A DNA stretch of 48,428 nucleotides from Caulobacteraceae bacterium (GCA_947378235.1 CANCJE010000004.1:1-48428); one strand, 5' to 3'; shown: positions 8,559 through 16,790, counted from the stretch's first letter. Numbers and translations are program-made. Notes: a model not told the origin generated them from the letters alone.

Positions 8559-9371
8559 ATGAATTGGGCAAGAATCATGGTGCCGTTGAGCGGCAACCCC
8601 GGCGATGCGGCGGTTTTGAAGTCTGCATCTGTGATCGCTAAGCTTTTTCAAGCCGAATTGGCAGGGGTCTATACCCCATCGGACATTGCCGACCTCATGC
8701 CATGGATGGGCGAGGGCTTTATGGGCGGCGTGCAGGTCAGCGCGGTGGAGAGCCTGCAGGAGGCTATTCAGGAGGGCGAGCGTAAGGCGCGCGCCGCTGT
8801 TGAGGCGACCGACTATGATCATAAGGCCGTTGTCACCATTGCGTCACCGGTATGGCTTGGGCTGTCGAGTGAAAGTCGGCTCTCGGACCTCGTTGTCTTT
8901 GACGACCATGCCGCGCGCGGCCGAGGAGCCTTGGCTGAGAGCTTCCAACAGGTTGTCGTTGATGAGCAACGGCCAGTCCTCGTCGCCCGTCCGGGATTAA
9001 CGGGAACGGGTGTGGCCGCCATCGCCTGGGATGGTGGCAAGGAATCGACCCGCGCCGTGCGCACGGCCCTGCCTTTGTTGGAGAAGGCGTCCAAGGTTGT
9101 GATTTTGGCTGCACCGTCGGAGTCGCCGCGGCCCTATGACCCTATTCGGTTGCAGGCCTTTCTCGCGGCGCGGGGTGTGACGTCCGAGATCATGGCCCTT
9201 AAGGCCAATGGCGAGGTTGCTCCGCTATTGCTGTCGACGGCGAAATCTATTGGCGCCGAATTGATGATTGCCGGTGCGTTTGGCCATCCTCGCCTGCAAG
9301 AGTTTGTTTTTGGCGGCGCGACAAGAAGCTTTCTGCACGCGGACGGTCCGTCACTGTTCCTCTCGCACTAG
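8559..9371 (+). CDS. Universal stress protein (UspA family), tandem-domain
   Basis: A 270-residue cytoplasmic protein with two UspA-like alpha/beta folds. The N-terminal half starts with the MVPLSGNPGDAAVLKSA strand-helix but has no clear nucleotide motif. The C-terminal half ends with the ATP-binding G-x2-G-x9-G(S/T) pattern seen in GAFGHPRLQEFVFGGAT (about residues 244-260). The family is induced by starvation or stress and binds ATP or other small ligands. GGGAG precedes the ATG at 8559 at good spacing. The next gene begins 23 bp after its stop on the same strand, so the two may be co-transcribed. Confidence 0.9.
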   Translation: MNWARIMVPLSGNPGDAAVLKSASVIAKLFQAELAGVYTPSDIADLMPWMGEGFMGGVQVSAVESLQEAIQEGERKARAAVEATDYDHKAVVTIASPVWLGLSSESRLSDLVVFDDHAARGRGALAESFQQVVVDEQRPVLVARPGLTGTGVAAIAWDGGKESTRAVRTALPLLEKASKVVILAAPSESPRPYDPIRLQAFLAARGVTSEIMALKANGEVAPLLLSTAKSIGAELMIAGAFGHPRLQEFVFGGATRSFLHADGPSLFLSH

Positions 9372-9394
9372 AGGGGCGAGGAGCCCTGATCTCC

Positions 9395-9775
9395 ATGACC
9401 ATGAGCCGAATTACCCTTCGACTGGCCCGCAACCCCTCGACACCCTTTGTCGAGGGGGATCCCGAGCGAGGCTATGTCTTGCTGGCTCCTCTGACGGCAG
9501 AGGGCAAGATCGATGCCGATGTCTATGCAGCGGCGAAAGCCGCCTGCACGGTTCGGCGCTTTGGGCCCGGTATGGATGCGGTTGAAGGCCGGCTTAGGCG
9601 GCACGCGTCGGTCTGGTACTTTGACTATGACCCTGAGCGAGCGGCCGATGACGAGCCGGTGTTCAAGCTGGGGGAGCATAGGTTCCTACCTGGCGACTAC
9701 ATCACCATCACCGACGACGAGGGCAAGCCTCTAACCTATCAGGTGAGTGAGATGGTTCCGATCGGTGCGGCTTGA
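9395..9775 (+). CDS. Conserved hypothetical protein
   Basis: A 126-residue soluble acidic protein without signal peptide or membrane helix. I do not recognise a named domain. It has an N-terminal basic strand (MSRITLRLARNPSTP), a central VWYFDYDPERAADDEPVFKL segment and a C-terminal PGDYITITDDEGKPLTYQVS that looks like a beta-rich ligand or protein-binding fold. Codon use matches neighbours and the frame is clean, so it is a real gene. The ATG at 9395 is preceded by GAGGAG about 11 nt upstream; ATG 9401 is also possible. It follows the stress protein gene by 23 bp and converges on the lipoprotein gene. Confidence 0.75.
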   Translation: MTMSRITLRLARNPSTPFVEGDPERGYVLLAPLTAEGKIDADVYAAAKAACTVRRFGPGMDAVEGRLRRHASVWYFDYDPERAADDEPVFKLGEHRFLPGDYITITDDEGKPLTYQVSEMVPIGAA

Positions 9776-9776
9776 C

Positions 9777-10358
9777 CTAATAGGCGCTCGCAATTTCGAC
9801 CAAACGCTCGAAATCGAGTTTCACTTTTTTGCTAACAGAGGCCTTGCTCTTCAGGATTCCGATCACCTGCGGACCTGTTTCGGGGCCTCTGACGACGAAC
9901 CCAAGGGAACGAAATCCTGAACGATTGGGAATGTCGAAACGCATGGAAACGGTACGACTGATCAATCCCTCACGGGTTCTAATCGAAAAGTTGTCCGTTG
10001 CGCCCTTGCTATAGTTTATCACCTTTTCAATGAGATCCTTTGATTGGTCGCCGGACATCAAGGCCAACTGGATGGCATCCATGGTTGCCTCTGGCGATTT
10101 TGTGCCGATGTCCGCCAAGTGGAGTTCAACCTGAACGGCCTGATCATTTTCTAAGCCGTAGGCGCAGGAAGAGCCGCCCGTTGAGTTTGATTGCCGAATG
10201 AGGCCACCTTGCCGGTCGGGGCAGGTCAGGATTTTGACCTGGTTCGATGTCGTTGGGGCAGAGACATAGATGCCTGATGTCACGGACGCACAGGCCGTGA
10301 GGAGCGCGCCCAGCCAAACGGCAAACAAGACTAACCGTAATCTTGAGGTCCTCGGCAT
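9777..10358 (-). CDS. Putative lipoprotein of unknown function
   Basis: A 193-residue protein with a lipoprotein signal peptide: basic MPRTSRLRLVLF, a hydrophobic core, then lipobox LTAC with the acylated Cys near residue 23. The mature part is predicted to be in the periplasm, anchored to a membrane. No known domain is recognised; it has several Cys (TCPDRQGG and SSCAYG) that may form a disulphide. The start is odd. The ATG at 10358 follows directly on the T-run of a strong terminator hairpin (10363-10395), leaving no room for a free Shine-Dalgarno except the GGGTGG in the hairpin arm. A downstream TTG inside the signal peptide is a less likely alternative. Confidence 0.75.
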   Translation of the reverse strand: MPRTSRLRLVLFAVWLGALLTACASVTSGIYVSAPTTSNQVKILTCPDRQGGLIRQSNSTGGSSCAYGLENDQAVQVELHLADIGTKSPEATMDAIQLALMSGDQSKDLIEKVINYSKGATDNFSIRTREGLISRTVSMRFDIPNRSGFRSLGFVVRGPETGPQVIGILKSKASVSKKVKLDFERLVEIASAY

Positions 10359-10396
10359 AAAAAACCACCCTGAAGCCTAGGCATTCAGGGTGGTTC
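10357..10396 (-). terminator. Rho-independent terminator after the MoxR gene
   Basis: A 12-bp perfect stem (10363-10374 paired with 10384-10395) encloses a 9-nt loop. On the minus strand it is followed by TTTTTT. It lies about 50 bp downstream of the moxR-like stop codon and has the classical shape of an intrinsic terminator. Its T-run abuts the ATG of the next minus-strand gene. Confidence 0.85.
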
Positions 10397-10442
10397 TAAT
10401 AGACGCGATCGTCAAGGCTGTTCTTATCTAGGATAGTAAACC

Positions 10443-11309
10443 CTACTGCCCCGGACGGGTGCCGCCTTCGCGGCGGGCCAGGAAGGCTAGGCGTTCGAAC
10501 AGGTGAACATCCTGCTCATTCTTCAGCAGGGCACCGTGCAGGGGCGGGATCAGCTTGGTTGGGTCCTTTTCACGCAGGACGCTCTCGTCAATATCTTCGA
10601 CCAGCAGCAGCTTGAGCCAATCGAGCAGTTCAGACGTGGAGGGCTTCTTCTTCAGGCCGGGGACCTTGCGCATGTCGTAGAAGATGCGCAGGGCTTCAGC
10701 GACCAGCTTTTGCTTGATGCCGGGGAAGTGGACGTCGACGATCGACTTCATCGTCTCGTCGTCTGGGAAGCGGATATAGTGGAAGAAGCAGCGGCGCAGG
10801 AACGCGTCGGGCAGTTCCTTTTCATTGTTCGAGGTGATGATCACGACAGGACGAACCGCAGCCTTCACCGTCTGGTTGGTCTCGTAGACATAAAATTCCA
10901 TCCGGTCGAGCTCTTGCAGCAGGTCGTTCGGGAACTCGATGTCGGCCTTGTCGATTTCGTCGATTAGCAGGACGGGGCGGACGGGGGCGTCGAACGCTTC
11001 CCACAACTTGCCCTTCTTGATGTAGTTACCAATGTCCTTGACCTTCTCGTCGCCAAGCTGGCTGTCACGCAGGCGGGTCACGGCGTCATATTCATAGAGG
11101 CCCTGCTGAGCCTTGGTGGTCGACTTGACGTGCCAGGTCAGCAGTGGCGCACCCAGAGCCTTGGCGACCTCATAGGCCAACACGGTCTTGCCGGTGCCGG
11201 GCTCACCCTTGATCAGCAGCGGACGCTCCAAGGCGATCGCGGCATTAACGGCGACTTTTAGGTCTTCGGTGGCGACATAGTCGCTGGTGCCCTGAAAACG
11301 CTGGCTCAT
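10443..11309 (-). CDS. MoxR-family AAA+ ATPase
   Basis: A 288-residue AAA+ ATPase of the MoxR group, which acts as a chaperone-like remodelling ATPase usually paired with a VWA-domain protein. Walker A is GEPGTGKT (35-42), Walker B is VLLIDEID (113-120), and sensor-like ITSN and arginine-finger RRCFF follow. The longer frame starting at 11408 is rejected because TAGGAGAC lies just before ATG 11309 and homologues start at MSQRF. No VWA/CoxE partner gene follows; the next gene on the strand is an unrelated lipoprotein beyond a strong terminator. It therefore stands alone here and its client is unknown. Confidence 0.93.
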   Translation of the reverse strand: MSQRFQGTSDYVATEDLKVAVNAAIALERPLLIKGEPGTGKTVLAYEVAKALGAPLLTWHVKSTTKAQQGLYEYDAVTRLRDSQLGDEKVKDIGNYIKKGKLWEAFDAPVRPVLLIDEIDKADIEFPNDLLQELDRMEFYVYETNQTVKAAVRPVVIITSNNEKELPDAFLRRCFFHYIRFPDDETMKSIVDVHFPGIKQKLVAEALRIFYDMRKVPGLKKKPSTSELLDWLKLLLVEDIDESVLREKDPTKLIPPLHGALLKNEQDVHLFERLAFLARREGGTRPGQ

Positions 11310-11439
11310 CTGTGGTCGTCTCCTAAGGGGTCGCATCCCAATGGTGGGGCGAACCGCAAACGCGTTTCTAAACTGCCACCAACCTAAAGGCCGTTGGGAG
11401 GGTTTCAAGCACGATTACGGATTTCAAGCCCCTGTGGCC

Positions 11440-11462
11440 CTTAAAACGTTCGTTTGAACGGG
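11440..11462 (-). terminator. Possible weak terminator downstream of flmG
   Basis: On the minus strand a small hairpin (CGTTC stem, loop AAAC, bases 11447-11460) is followed by TTTT (11443-11446). It lies just after the flmG stop. The stem is only five base pairs, so this is tentative. Confidence 0.4.
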
Positions 11463-11482
11463 GGTGACCTTAGGGCAGGGGC

Positions 11483-13309
11483 CTAGCCCGGTGAGAGGAA
11501 GGTCTGGGTGAGGGCGGTCGAGATCTTCTCCATGACCGGCTGCCAGTCCCTAAAGGCCTCCGGTGTGAAGACACGAACATGTGGATACCAGGGCAGAGAA
11601 TCGGTGCCGAGGCGCGTCCAAGTGCCAGGAATTGAGATGCTCCAGACCGGCGCACCGCAGGCAGCGGCAATATTGGTCGTCGCGTTAGAAAAGCCGAGCG
11701 TTAGGTCGAGTGCGCAGGTGAGGGCCCCCACATCCGCAAGATCGTCTTTCAGATTGATACCGGGTGGTTGCCAGATATCGATGCCATACTCTGACTTGGC
11801 TTGGGCAATCTCAGCCTCAGTGTCACCATACTGCATATTGACGAAGGTGATACCGGGCGTTTCCAGCACGGAGCGCCACTGATCAAAGGGCGAGAAGGAG
11901 CGCAGACGCGCTCCATCCATGCGCAAGCTCTTCCATAATATCCCGACCTTTGGGCCAGGAGGTGCCGACTTTAGCTGCTCGGTCCAATAGGTGATCCGGT
12001 CGGGATCGGCGCTCAGGAAGTTTTTGCGCTTCGGGAAGGACTCAACAGAGCGTCGATATTTTCGCAACAGCGACGCCAAGGGGACCCACGCATCAATGGT
12101 GGTTGGGTCCTCGACGAACTTTGCCGCGCGAACGACGCGGTGTTCGTAGCGGAATGTGACGTGTGCACCGACTTCGATGGAGGGAAAGGACTGTTGGAAC
12201 AGATCGACCAGCCTTTCCTCAACCGCCAATGTCACTTTCCCTGTCGGGCCAACATCTTCGATCAGATCCGGAAGGAGGTTGCCGAACAGAACCTCGTCAC
12301 CCAAGCCCTGTTCGCCGATCACTAAGATGGATTTTCCCCGAACATCCAAGTCCGGCGTCCATTTGGGTCGGTCGATAAAGAAGTGCAGAACATCCGCGAA
12401 GTTGGGATCGAAGCGAACCTCATACTCATCCCAGCCTTCACCAACCCGGCCGAGGCACATCAGCATGGTGGAGCGAGACATGCGCATCATAGCCGCTTCA
12501 TCAAGGCTGGTCCGGCCAGCCAGGGCCTCATCGCAAGCCGCCAAGGCTTGATCGAGATCGCCAAGGACCTGATGCGCATTGCCGAGATTATAGCGCGCCT
12601 TCACGAATGAGGCGTCATTCCGCAGCGCCTCTTCATAAAACAGCTTTGATGATTCGACCTGACCCTGCTCGCTAAGGACGGTACCGAGCGTGTTCCAAAG
12701 AAGGGGGTCCTCCCTGTTAAAATTGAGGGCTAATTTCAGGACATCGACCGCCTCATCATATTTTTGCGCGTCGCGAAGAACGCAGGCGAGGTTATTTGCG
12801 ACTTCGTTTGAGGTCGGAGTCTTGGCCAAACAGAGCCGAAACAGTTGCTCTGCAATATCCTTCATATTCATTCGGTAGGCGAGGCGCCCAAGATCAGGGG
12901 CGACCATCTCTGGCTCATCGAGAAGTTGGAAGGCTGACTCGTAACATTTTAGGGCGTTGACGAGGTCGCCGAGCTTTTCTTTGGATATGGCGAGTAGGTA
13001 CCAGCCTAGGCCGTTGCGTTCATCCCGATCGAGGACCTTCAATGCCAAGTCCATTGCCCCGGCGTAGTCGTCCTTTTTCAAGGCGTCTAGGGATCGGTTG
13101 ATCAGTGGAAGCAACGCCTGTTGGCGAAGGGCGGCGGCATGGGATTTTAGGCGTTTGATGGCTGCTTTTGAGGCCGAATCGCCAGCGGTCTGAGAGGCTG
13201 CAACAGCCTCGATCGGACGCGCGCCGCTGACCTCGACCCCCGTCAGAAGGGTGGGGTCGAGTTGAAGGCCAAACGCCGCCGATGACTTCAATTGACTGGG
13301 TTTTACCAT
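11483..13309 (-). CDS. flmG: FlmG-like TPR flagellin glycosyltransferase
   Basis: A 608-residue cytoplasmic protein in two parts. Residues about 60-310 form tetratricopeptide repeats (for example WYLLAISKEKLGDLVNALKC and LWNTLGTVLSEQGQVES). Residues about 330-600 form a GT-B-like glycosyltransferase domain with SILVIGEQGLGDEVLF, KVGILWKSL and DLTLGFSNATTNIAAACGAP. This layout and the PWYPHVRVF end match FlmG (old name FlbA) of Caulobacter, whose TPR part binds flagellin and whose C-domain attaches pseudaminic acid. The setting fits: flbT, flaF, two flagellins and a PseH-like gene lie on the opposite strand. The 228-bp divergent region holds two CtrA-like motifs. The Shine-Dalgarno before ATG 13309 is weak. 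Confidence 0.88.
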   Translation of the reverse strand: MVKPSQLKSSAAFGLQLDPTLLTGVEVSGARPIEAVAASQTAGDSASKAAIKRLKSHAAALRQQALLPLINRSLDALKKDDYAGAMDLALKVLDRDERNGLGWYLLAISKEKLGDLVNALKCYESAFQLLDEPEMVAPDLGRLAYRMNMKDIAEQLFRLCLAKTPTSNEVANNLACVLRDAQKYDEAVDVLKLALNFNREDPLLWNTLGTVLSEQGQVESSKLFYEEALRNDASFVKARYNLGNAHQVLGDLDQALAACDEALAGRTSLDEAAMMRMSRSTMLMCLGRVGEGWDEYEVRFDPNFADVLHFFIDRPKWTPDLDVRGKSILVIGEQGLGDEVLFGNLLPDLIEDVGPTGKVTLAVEERLVDLFQQSFPSIEVGAHVTFRYEHRVVRAAKFVEDPTTIDAWVPLASLLRKYRRSVESFPKRKNFLSADPDRITYWTEQLKSAPPGPKVGILWKSLRMDGARLRSFSPFDQWRSVLETPGITFVNMQYGDTEAEIAQAKSEYGIDIWQPPGINLKDDLADVGALTCALDLTLGFSNATTNIAAACGAPVWSISIPGTWTRLGTDSLPWYPHVRVFTPEAFRDWQPVMEKISTALTQTFLSPG

Positions 13310-13350
13310 CTGTTGGCCATTTGATTGGGGCCAACCACGGCCACAGAGAC

Positions 13351-13385
13351 TTAAGATGGCGCTAAATCATTAACGCCTCGCTAAC
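13351..13385. promoter_or_regulatory. Two tandem CtrA-like boxes between flmG and flbT
   Basis: Two copies of TTAA-N7-CTAA occur at 13351-13365 and 13370-13384, 19 bp apart. Each is one base off the TTAA-N7-TTAA consensus of the cell-cycle regulator CtrA. They lie 42-76 bp before the flmG start and about 155-190 bp before flbT, so flmG is the likelier target. No transcription start is known. Confidence 0.5.
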
Positions 13386-13475
13386 CATGACGGCTTAACA
13401 AGGGTTGGCTATCGGTACTTTACCCAGAGCATTTAAATTCGTATTCAATATCGACGTGTTGGGGGTCGCGCCTTT

Positions 13476-13491
13476 GGGGCTGTGACGCCCC
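13476..13491 (+). promoter_or_regulatory. GC-rich hairpin in the flbT leader
   Basis: A five-base-pair stem GGGGC/GCCCC with a 6-nt loop lies 47 nt before the flbT ATG. It may structure the leader RNA. No function can be assigned from sequence alone. Confidence 0.3.
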
Positions 13492-13537
13492 GACATCGAG
13501 TGAACGCCTCATATCGGCGAAACATCGGAGCGCCCAT

Positions 13538-13963
13538 ATGCCCCTTAAGCTGTCCTTGAAGCCCGGTGAAAAGTTCGTGCTGAACGGTGCCGTGGTCCAG
13601 AATGGCGATCGGCGCGGGACCTTGATTTTGCAGAACAAGGCATCGGTGCTGCGCGAAAAGGACATTATGCAGCAAGCCGAGGTCACAACACCGTCACGGC
13701 GTATATATTTTCCCGTCATGATGATGTACTTGGATGAATCATCAGCGCAGCAGTATTATGACGAATTCGTCCTAAGGCTGAGTGAGTTTATGGCGGTGAT
13801 CGAGAATCCAAGTGTGCTAGCCGATTGTGTCGGGATCTCGAAACATGTTCTGGCGCGCGAGTACTACAAGGGCCTGATGTTGGCCCGGAAGTTGATGGAA
13901 TACGAAGACGAGAGGTTGGCGAATGTCGCTGCAGGCCTACCAAAAAGCGTCAGCGCGGGCTGA
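13538..13963 (+). CDS. flbT: FlbT, flagellin mRNA regulator
   Basis: A 141-residue protein matching FlbT along its whole length: [20 protein letters not shown] at the start, then [19 protein letters not shown] and [16 protein letters not shown]. In Caulobacter FlbT binds the 5' untranslated region of flagellin mRNA and limits flagellin translation until the hook is finished. CGGAG lies about 10 nt before the ATG. The gene overlaps flaF by 41 bp, so the two regulators are translated together. It leads the plus-strand flagellar genes and is divergent from flmG. Confidence 0.96.
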   Translation: MPLKLSLKPGEKFVLNGAVVQNGDRRGTLILQNKASVLREKDIMQQAEVTTPSRRIYFPVMMMYLDESSAQQYYDEFVLRLSEFMAVIENPSVLADCVGISKHVLAREYYKGLMLARKLMEYEDERLANVAAGLPKSVSAG

Positions 13964-14300
13964 AAATCCGCGTGAGATGGAATATCGGCTGTTCGGCCAG
14001 GTGACCCGCGCCTTGATGGCTGCGGCAGAGGTCGACGTGACTGATACAGCGACGCGAATTGATGCTTTGGACTGGAACCGGCGGCTATGGTCCGTCTTGG
14101 CGACGGACTGCGCCGACTCGGCAAATAGTTTGCCTATCGAGCTGCGCGCTCAGATCATTTCTTTGAGTATCTGGGTGAATAAGCACAGCAGTGCGGTCAT
14201 GAGGCGGGAGGAAACCTTCGAGCCCTTGATCGAGGTCAATCGCATTATGATGCAGGGATTAGCTGGGAATGTTGGCGAGGCCGCGCCCCCTAAGGTTTGA
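13923..14300 (+). CDS. flaF: FlaF, flagellin synthesis/secretion activator
   Basis: A 125-residue protein of the FlaF family. It begins [20 protein letters not shown] and has the typical [20 protein letters not shown] and [16 protein letters not shown] stretches. FlaF is needed for flagellin synthesis and secretion and works against FlbT; in Caulobacter it interacts with flagellin. The start codon lies inside the 3' end of flbT in another frame, with GAGAGG just upstream. The first flagellin follows after a 208-bp leader. Confidence 0.95.
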   Translation: MSLQAYQKASARAENPREMEYRLFGQVTRALMAAAEVDVTDTATRIDALDWNRRLWSVLATDCADSANSLPIELRAQIISLSIWVNKHSSAVMRREETFEPLIEVNRIMMQGLAGNVGEAAPPKV

Positions 14301-14373
14301 ATTGCGCAAATGCAGTTTATGGGTGGCCATTGAACTTCCCGTAATCTTTCCAGACGCACCGCCATAAATTCTA

Positions 14374-14500
14374 CCCCCCCCCTCGGGTGCTGAGTAGGGT
14401 GCCACGACTTATGTCATTGACTTTTTAAATAGCGACCACTACCAATTCTGTGCGGCATAAATTGCCGGGGGGTAAAAATTACCCTGATCACACAGAAGGG
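14374..14500 (+). promoter_or_regulatory. Structured leader of the first flagellin gene
   Basis: The flaF-flagellin gap holds a run of nine C (14374-14382), a run of six G (14467-14472), a perfect hairpin GGGTAA-AAA-TTACCC (14470-14484) and the Shine-Dalgarno GAAGGG (14495-14500). The C-run could pair with the G-run, which would break the small hairpin. FlbT acts on flagellin leaders in Caulobacter, so this is a plausible target. I saw no good sigma-54 -24/-12 promoter. Confidence 0.45.
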
Positions 14501-14508
14501 TTTGAGCT

Positions 14509-15342
14509 ATGGCGCTATACAGCGTTAATACCAACCGCGATGCCATGATTGCGCTTCAGAATTTGAACGTAACAGGTGCGGAACTCGGCGTCACACAAAA
14601 CCGAATCTCGACCGGCCGCAAGGTCGATAGTGCTAAGGACAACGGTTCTACTTGGGCCATTGCCCAGTCGATGCGGGGTACCTCCACCTCACTGAACGCC
14701 GTTAAGGACTCACTCCAGCGGGGGCAATCGACCCTAGACGTCGCCCTCGCTGCCGGTTCGTCTGTTTCCGATCTGCTTTTGCAGATGAAGGAAAAGGCGC
14801 TCGCTGCTTCCGATTCGACACTAGACACCTCTGGTCGTTCGGCCTTGAACGAAGACTTCAAGGCCCTGCGCGATCAGTTGGCGAAGACCGTTTCCAATGC
14901 CGACTTTAACGGCACCAACATGATCAAGACGGGTGGTAGCAGCATCGCTGCTCTCGCCAATGCCGCTGGTACCAGCAAAATTACAGTTGTCGCGCAATCG
15001 CTTGGCCTAGGCAGCGCAAATCTGACCGGCATCACAAGTACATCTTCGCTCCCTGATGCAAGTACGGCTGCGACCATGATCACGACGGTCAATACGGCCA
15101 TCGGCAAGGTCAGCACGGCCCTTGCCAAAATGGGTACGGGTTCGAAGGCCCTTGATCTGCACCTGTCCTTCGTCATGAAGCTGCAGGACACCTTGGACAA
15201 CGGCGTGGGCAACCTTGTCGATGCCGACCTGGCGAAGGAAAGTGCCAAGCTGCAGTCGCTGCAAACGCGCCAACAGTTGGGCGTTCAGGCTCTGTCCATA
15301 GCGAACCAGTCCACATCAGCGTTGCTTGGATTGTTCCGTTAG
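14509..15342 (+). CDS. Flagellin 1
   Basis: A 277-residue flagellin of the short alphaproteobacterial type, with conserved D0/D1 coiled ends and a small central part. The N-terminal signature is ISTGRKVDSAKDNGSTWAIA and the C-terminal one is ADLAKESAKLQSLQTRQQLG followed by ALSIANQS and final LFR. It is secreted by the flagellar type III system and polymerises into the filament. The centre (about residues 165-200) is rich in Ser and Thr, which could be O-glycosylated by the nearby FlmG; this is inference. GAAGGG precedes the ATG. A strong hairpin follows the stop. Confidence 0.97.
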   Translation: MALYSVNTNRDAMIALQNLNVTGAELGVTQNRISTGRKVDSAKDNGSTWAIAQSMRGTSTSLNAVKDSLQRGQSTLDVALAAGSSVSDLLLQMKEKALAASDSTLDTSGRSALNEDFKALRDQLAKTVSNADFNGTNMIKTGGSSIAALANAAGTSKITVVAQSLGLGSANLTGITSTSSLPDASTAATMITTVNTAIGKVSTALAKMGTGSKALDLHLSFVMKLQDTLDNGVGNLVDADLAKESAKLQSLQTRQQLGVQALSIANQSTSALLGLFR

Positions 15343-15366
15343 GCTTAACTAACACCGATATTTTCT

Positions 15367-15400
15367 GGGGTGAGCGTGAAGGATTTTTCTCGCTCACCCC
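15367..15400 (+). terminator. Hairpin after flagellin 1
   Basis: A 10-bp perfect stem (GGGGTGAGCG / CGCTCACCCC) with a 14-nt loop lies 24 bp after the flagellin stop. There is no T-run after it, so it could be a transcription end or an mRNA-stabilising 3' structure. Confidence 0.6.
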
Positions 15401-15441
15401 GTTAATAGAGGGGGGCAGCTCATTCAGCTGATCTATGCAAA

Positions 15442-15747
15442 ATGAAGGCAGTCACAGGCATTGAAACTGTCCTAAGTGCACCTTTTGAGTTGGGTCTAAA
15501 AAAAGACGATGCTCTTAGCAAAAATCGTGTGGTTGATGCGCCATATTCAGTCAGCCAATCAAAAATTTTGACTGAAGCGGACTATCGTCTTGTTATTGAA
15601 CGAAACCCCAATACCGGGAGCTATATTTACAAGACGCTCAATGCCATAACCGGCGAGGTTGTTAGTCAAAGGCCGGCTGAAGCGGTTTTGAAGATGGGTG
15701 ATTCGCAAAACTATGTACCGGGATCAATGGTCAGTTCAAAGGTTTAG
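15442..15747 (+). CDS. FlaG-like small flagellar protein
   Basis: A 101-residue protein lying between the two flagellin genes. Its C-terminal half (YRLVIERNPNTGSYIYKTL, then GEVVSQRPAEAVLKM) resembles the FlaG core, in which a strand is followed by a turn and a basic-proline-acidic segment. FlaG proteins influence filament length or filament-cap assembly in other bacteria. The N-terminal 35 residues look unstructured. The region is visibly richer in A and T than its neighbours. No clear Shine-Dalgarno precedes the ATG at 15442. It could instead be an unrelated small protein; the FlaG assignment rests on one motif and on context. Confidence 0.6.
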   Translation: MKAVTGIETVLSAPFELGLKKDDALSKNRVVDAPYSVSQSKILTEADYRLVIERNPNTGSYIYKTLNAITGEVVSQRPAEAVLKMGDSQNYVPGSMVSSKV

Positions 15748-15959
15748 GGCTGCGCCACCGGTTTGGTAATGTTTGGATTTGCCTTAGTTTGTTATGCCTA
15801 GGTTTTGTTGCTCGTTTGAGAAATTGAATCGGGCTATTAAAATTGGCGATGTCAGTGGTATAGTCTTAGCTATGTTTGGATGACTGAGTCGTATATCCGC
15901 CTTTGTTCGGCAAAAGGTCGAGCAGGTTCGAGGTGGTAGACTTAAAGGGATAAGCGATC

Positions 15960-16790
15960 ATGTCGATTGGCGTGAACAATAACCAGGCCGCCTTGGTTGC
16001 GCTCCAAAACCTTAACCGGACGCAAGAAGAGCTCACGTCTGTACAACGCCGCGTCAGCACCGGGCGTTCGGTAAACGACGCCAAGGACAATGCTTCGGTT
16101 TGGTCGATTGCTCAAAAGCAGCGCGGCGACATTGGCGCTTTGGGTGCGGTGAAGATGAGCCTGGATCGGGCGTCCTCGATCGGCAACGTCTCGATGATCG
16201 CAGGTACCGCGATCTCTGACCTGCTTGTTCAAATGAAGGAAAAGGTAACCGCGGCGATGGACTCGTCCATCGATACGGTTTCTCGCACGGCTTTAAACAA
16301 TGATTTCAGAGCCTTGCTCGCTCAAATTAAGAGCACCGCTCAGAACGCGTCCTTCGACGGAGCGAACATCCTTGATGGGTCCGTCGCGGTTGGCATCGCA
16401 TTCCTCTCGAACGCTGACGCCAATTCTACAATAACCCTTGCAGTTCAAAGCATGTCCATCGGCGGCTCAAACATTACGTTCAGTGCCGGATCCACCATCC
16501 TGACCTCGACCCTCGCCAATTCGGTCATGACCAAGCTTACAGCAAGTGTCATCAAGGTGAACTCCGCGATGGGCAGCATGGGAGCTCAGGTTAAGCAGAT
16601 CGAAGCGCACAATGTGTTTGTTTCGAAACTGTCGGATGCCCTTGAGACAGGGGTCAGCCACCTGGTTGATGCCGATATGGCCAAGGAAAGTGCTCGGCTT
16701 CAGGCCTTGAACGTTAAGCAGCAACTGGGCGCGCAATCGCTGTCCATCGCCAACCAAGCCCCCCAGATTGTCTTGAAGCTCTTCCAGTAA
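15960..16790 (+). CDS. Flagellin 2
   Basis: A 276-residue flagellin paralogue of the first. It has the N-terminal signature VQRRVSTGRSVNDAKDNASV and the C-terminal DADMAKESARLQALNVKQQL and SLSIANQAPQIVLKLFQ. The D0/D1 parts are well conserved with flagellin 1 while the central region (about residues 145-190, GGSNITFSAGSTILTS) differs. Several flagellins per filament are normal in Caulobacterales, where each has a place along the filament. GGGAT lies just before the ATG. The 212-bp upstream gap shows no hairpin like that of flagellin 1. A PseH-like gene follows 65 bp later. Confidence 0.96.
   Translation: MSIGVNNNQAALVALQNLNRTQEELTSVQRRVSTGRSVNDAKDNASVWSIAQKQRGDIGALGAVKMSLDRASSIGNVSMIAGTAISDLLVQMKEKVTAAMDSSIDTVSRTALNNDFRALLAQIKSTAQNASFDGANILDGSVAVGIAFLSNADANSTITLAVQSMSIGGSNITFSAGSTILTSTLANSVMTKLTASVIKVNSAMGSMGAQVKQIEAHNVFVSKLSDALETGVSHLVDADMAKESARLQALNVKQQLGAQSLSIANQAPQIVLKLFQ

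Noticed and set aside
14301-14508. Sigma-54 promoter before flagellin 1
   Set aside because: A TGG-like -24 element and a reverse TGGCAC exist, but neither has a GC doublet at the required 10-bp spacing.
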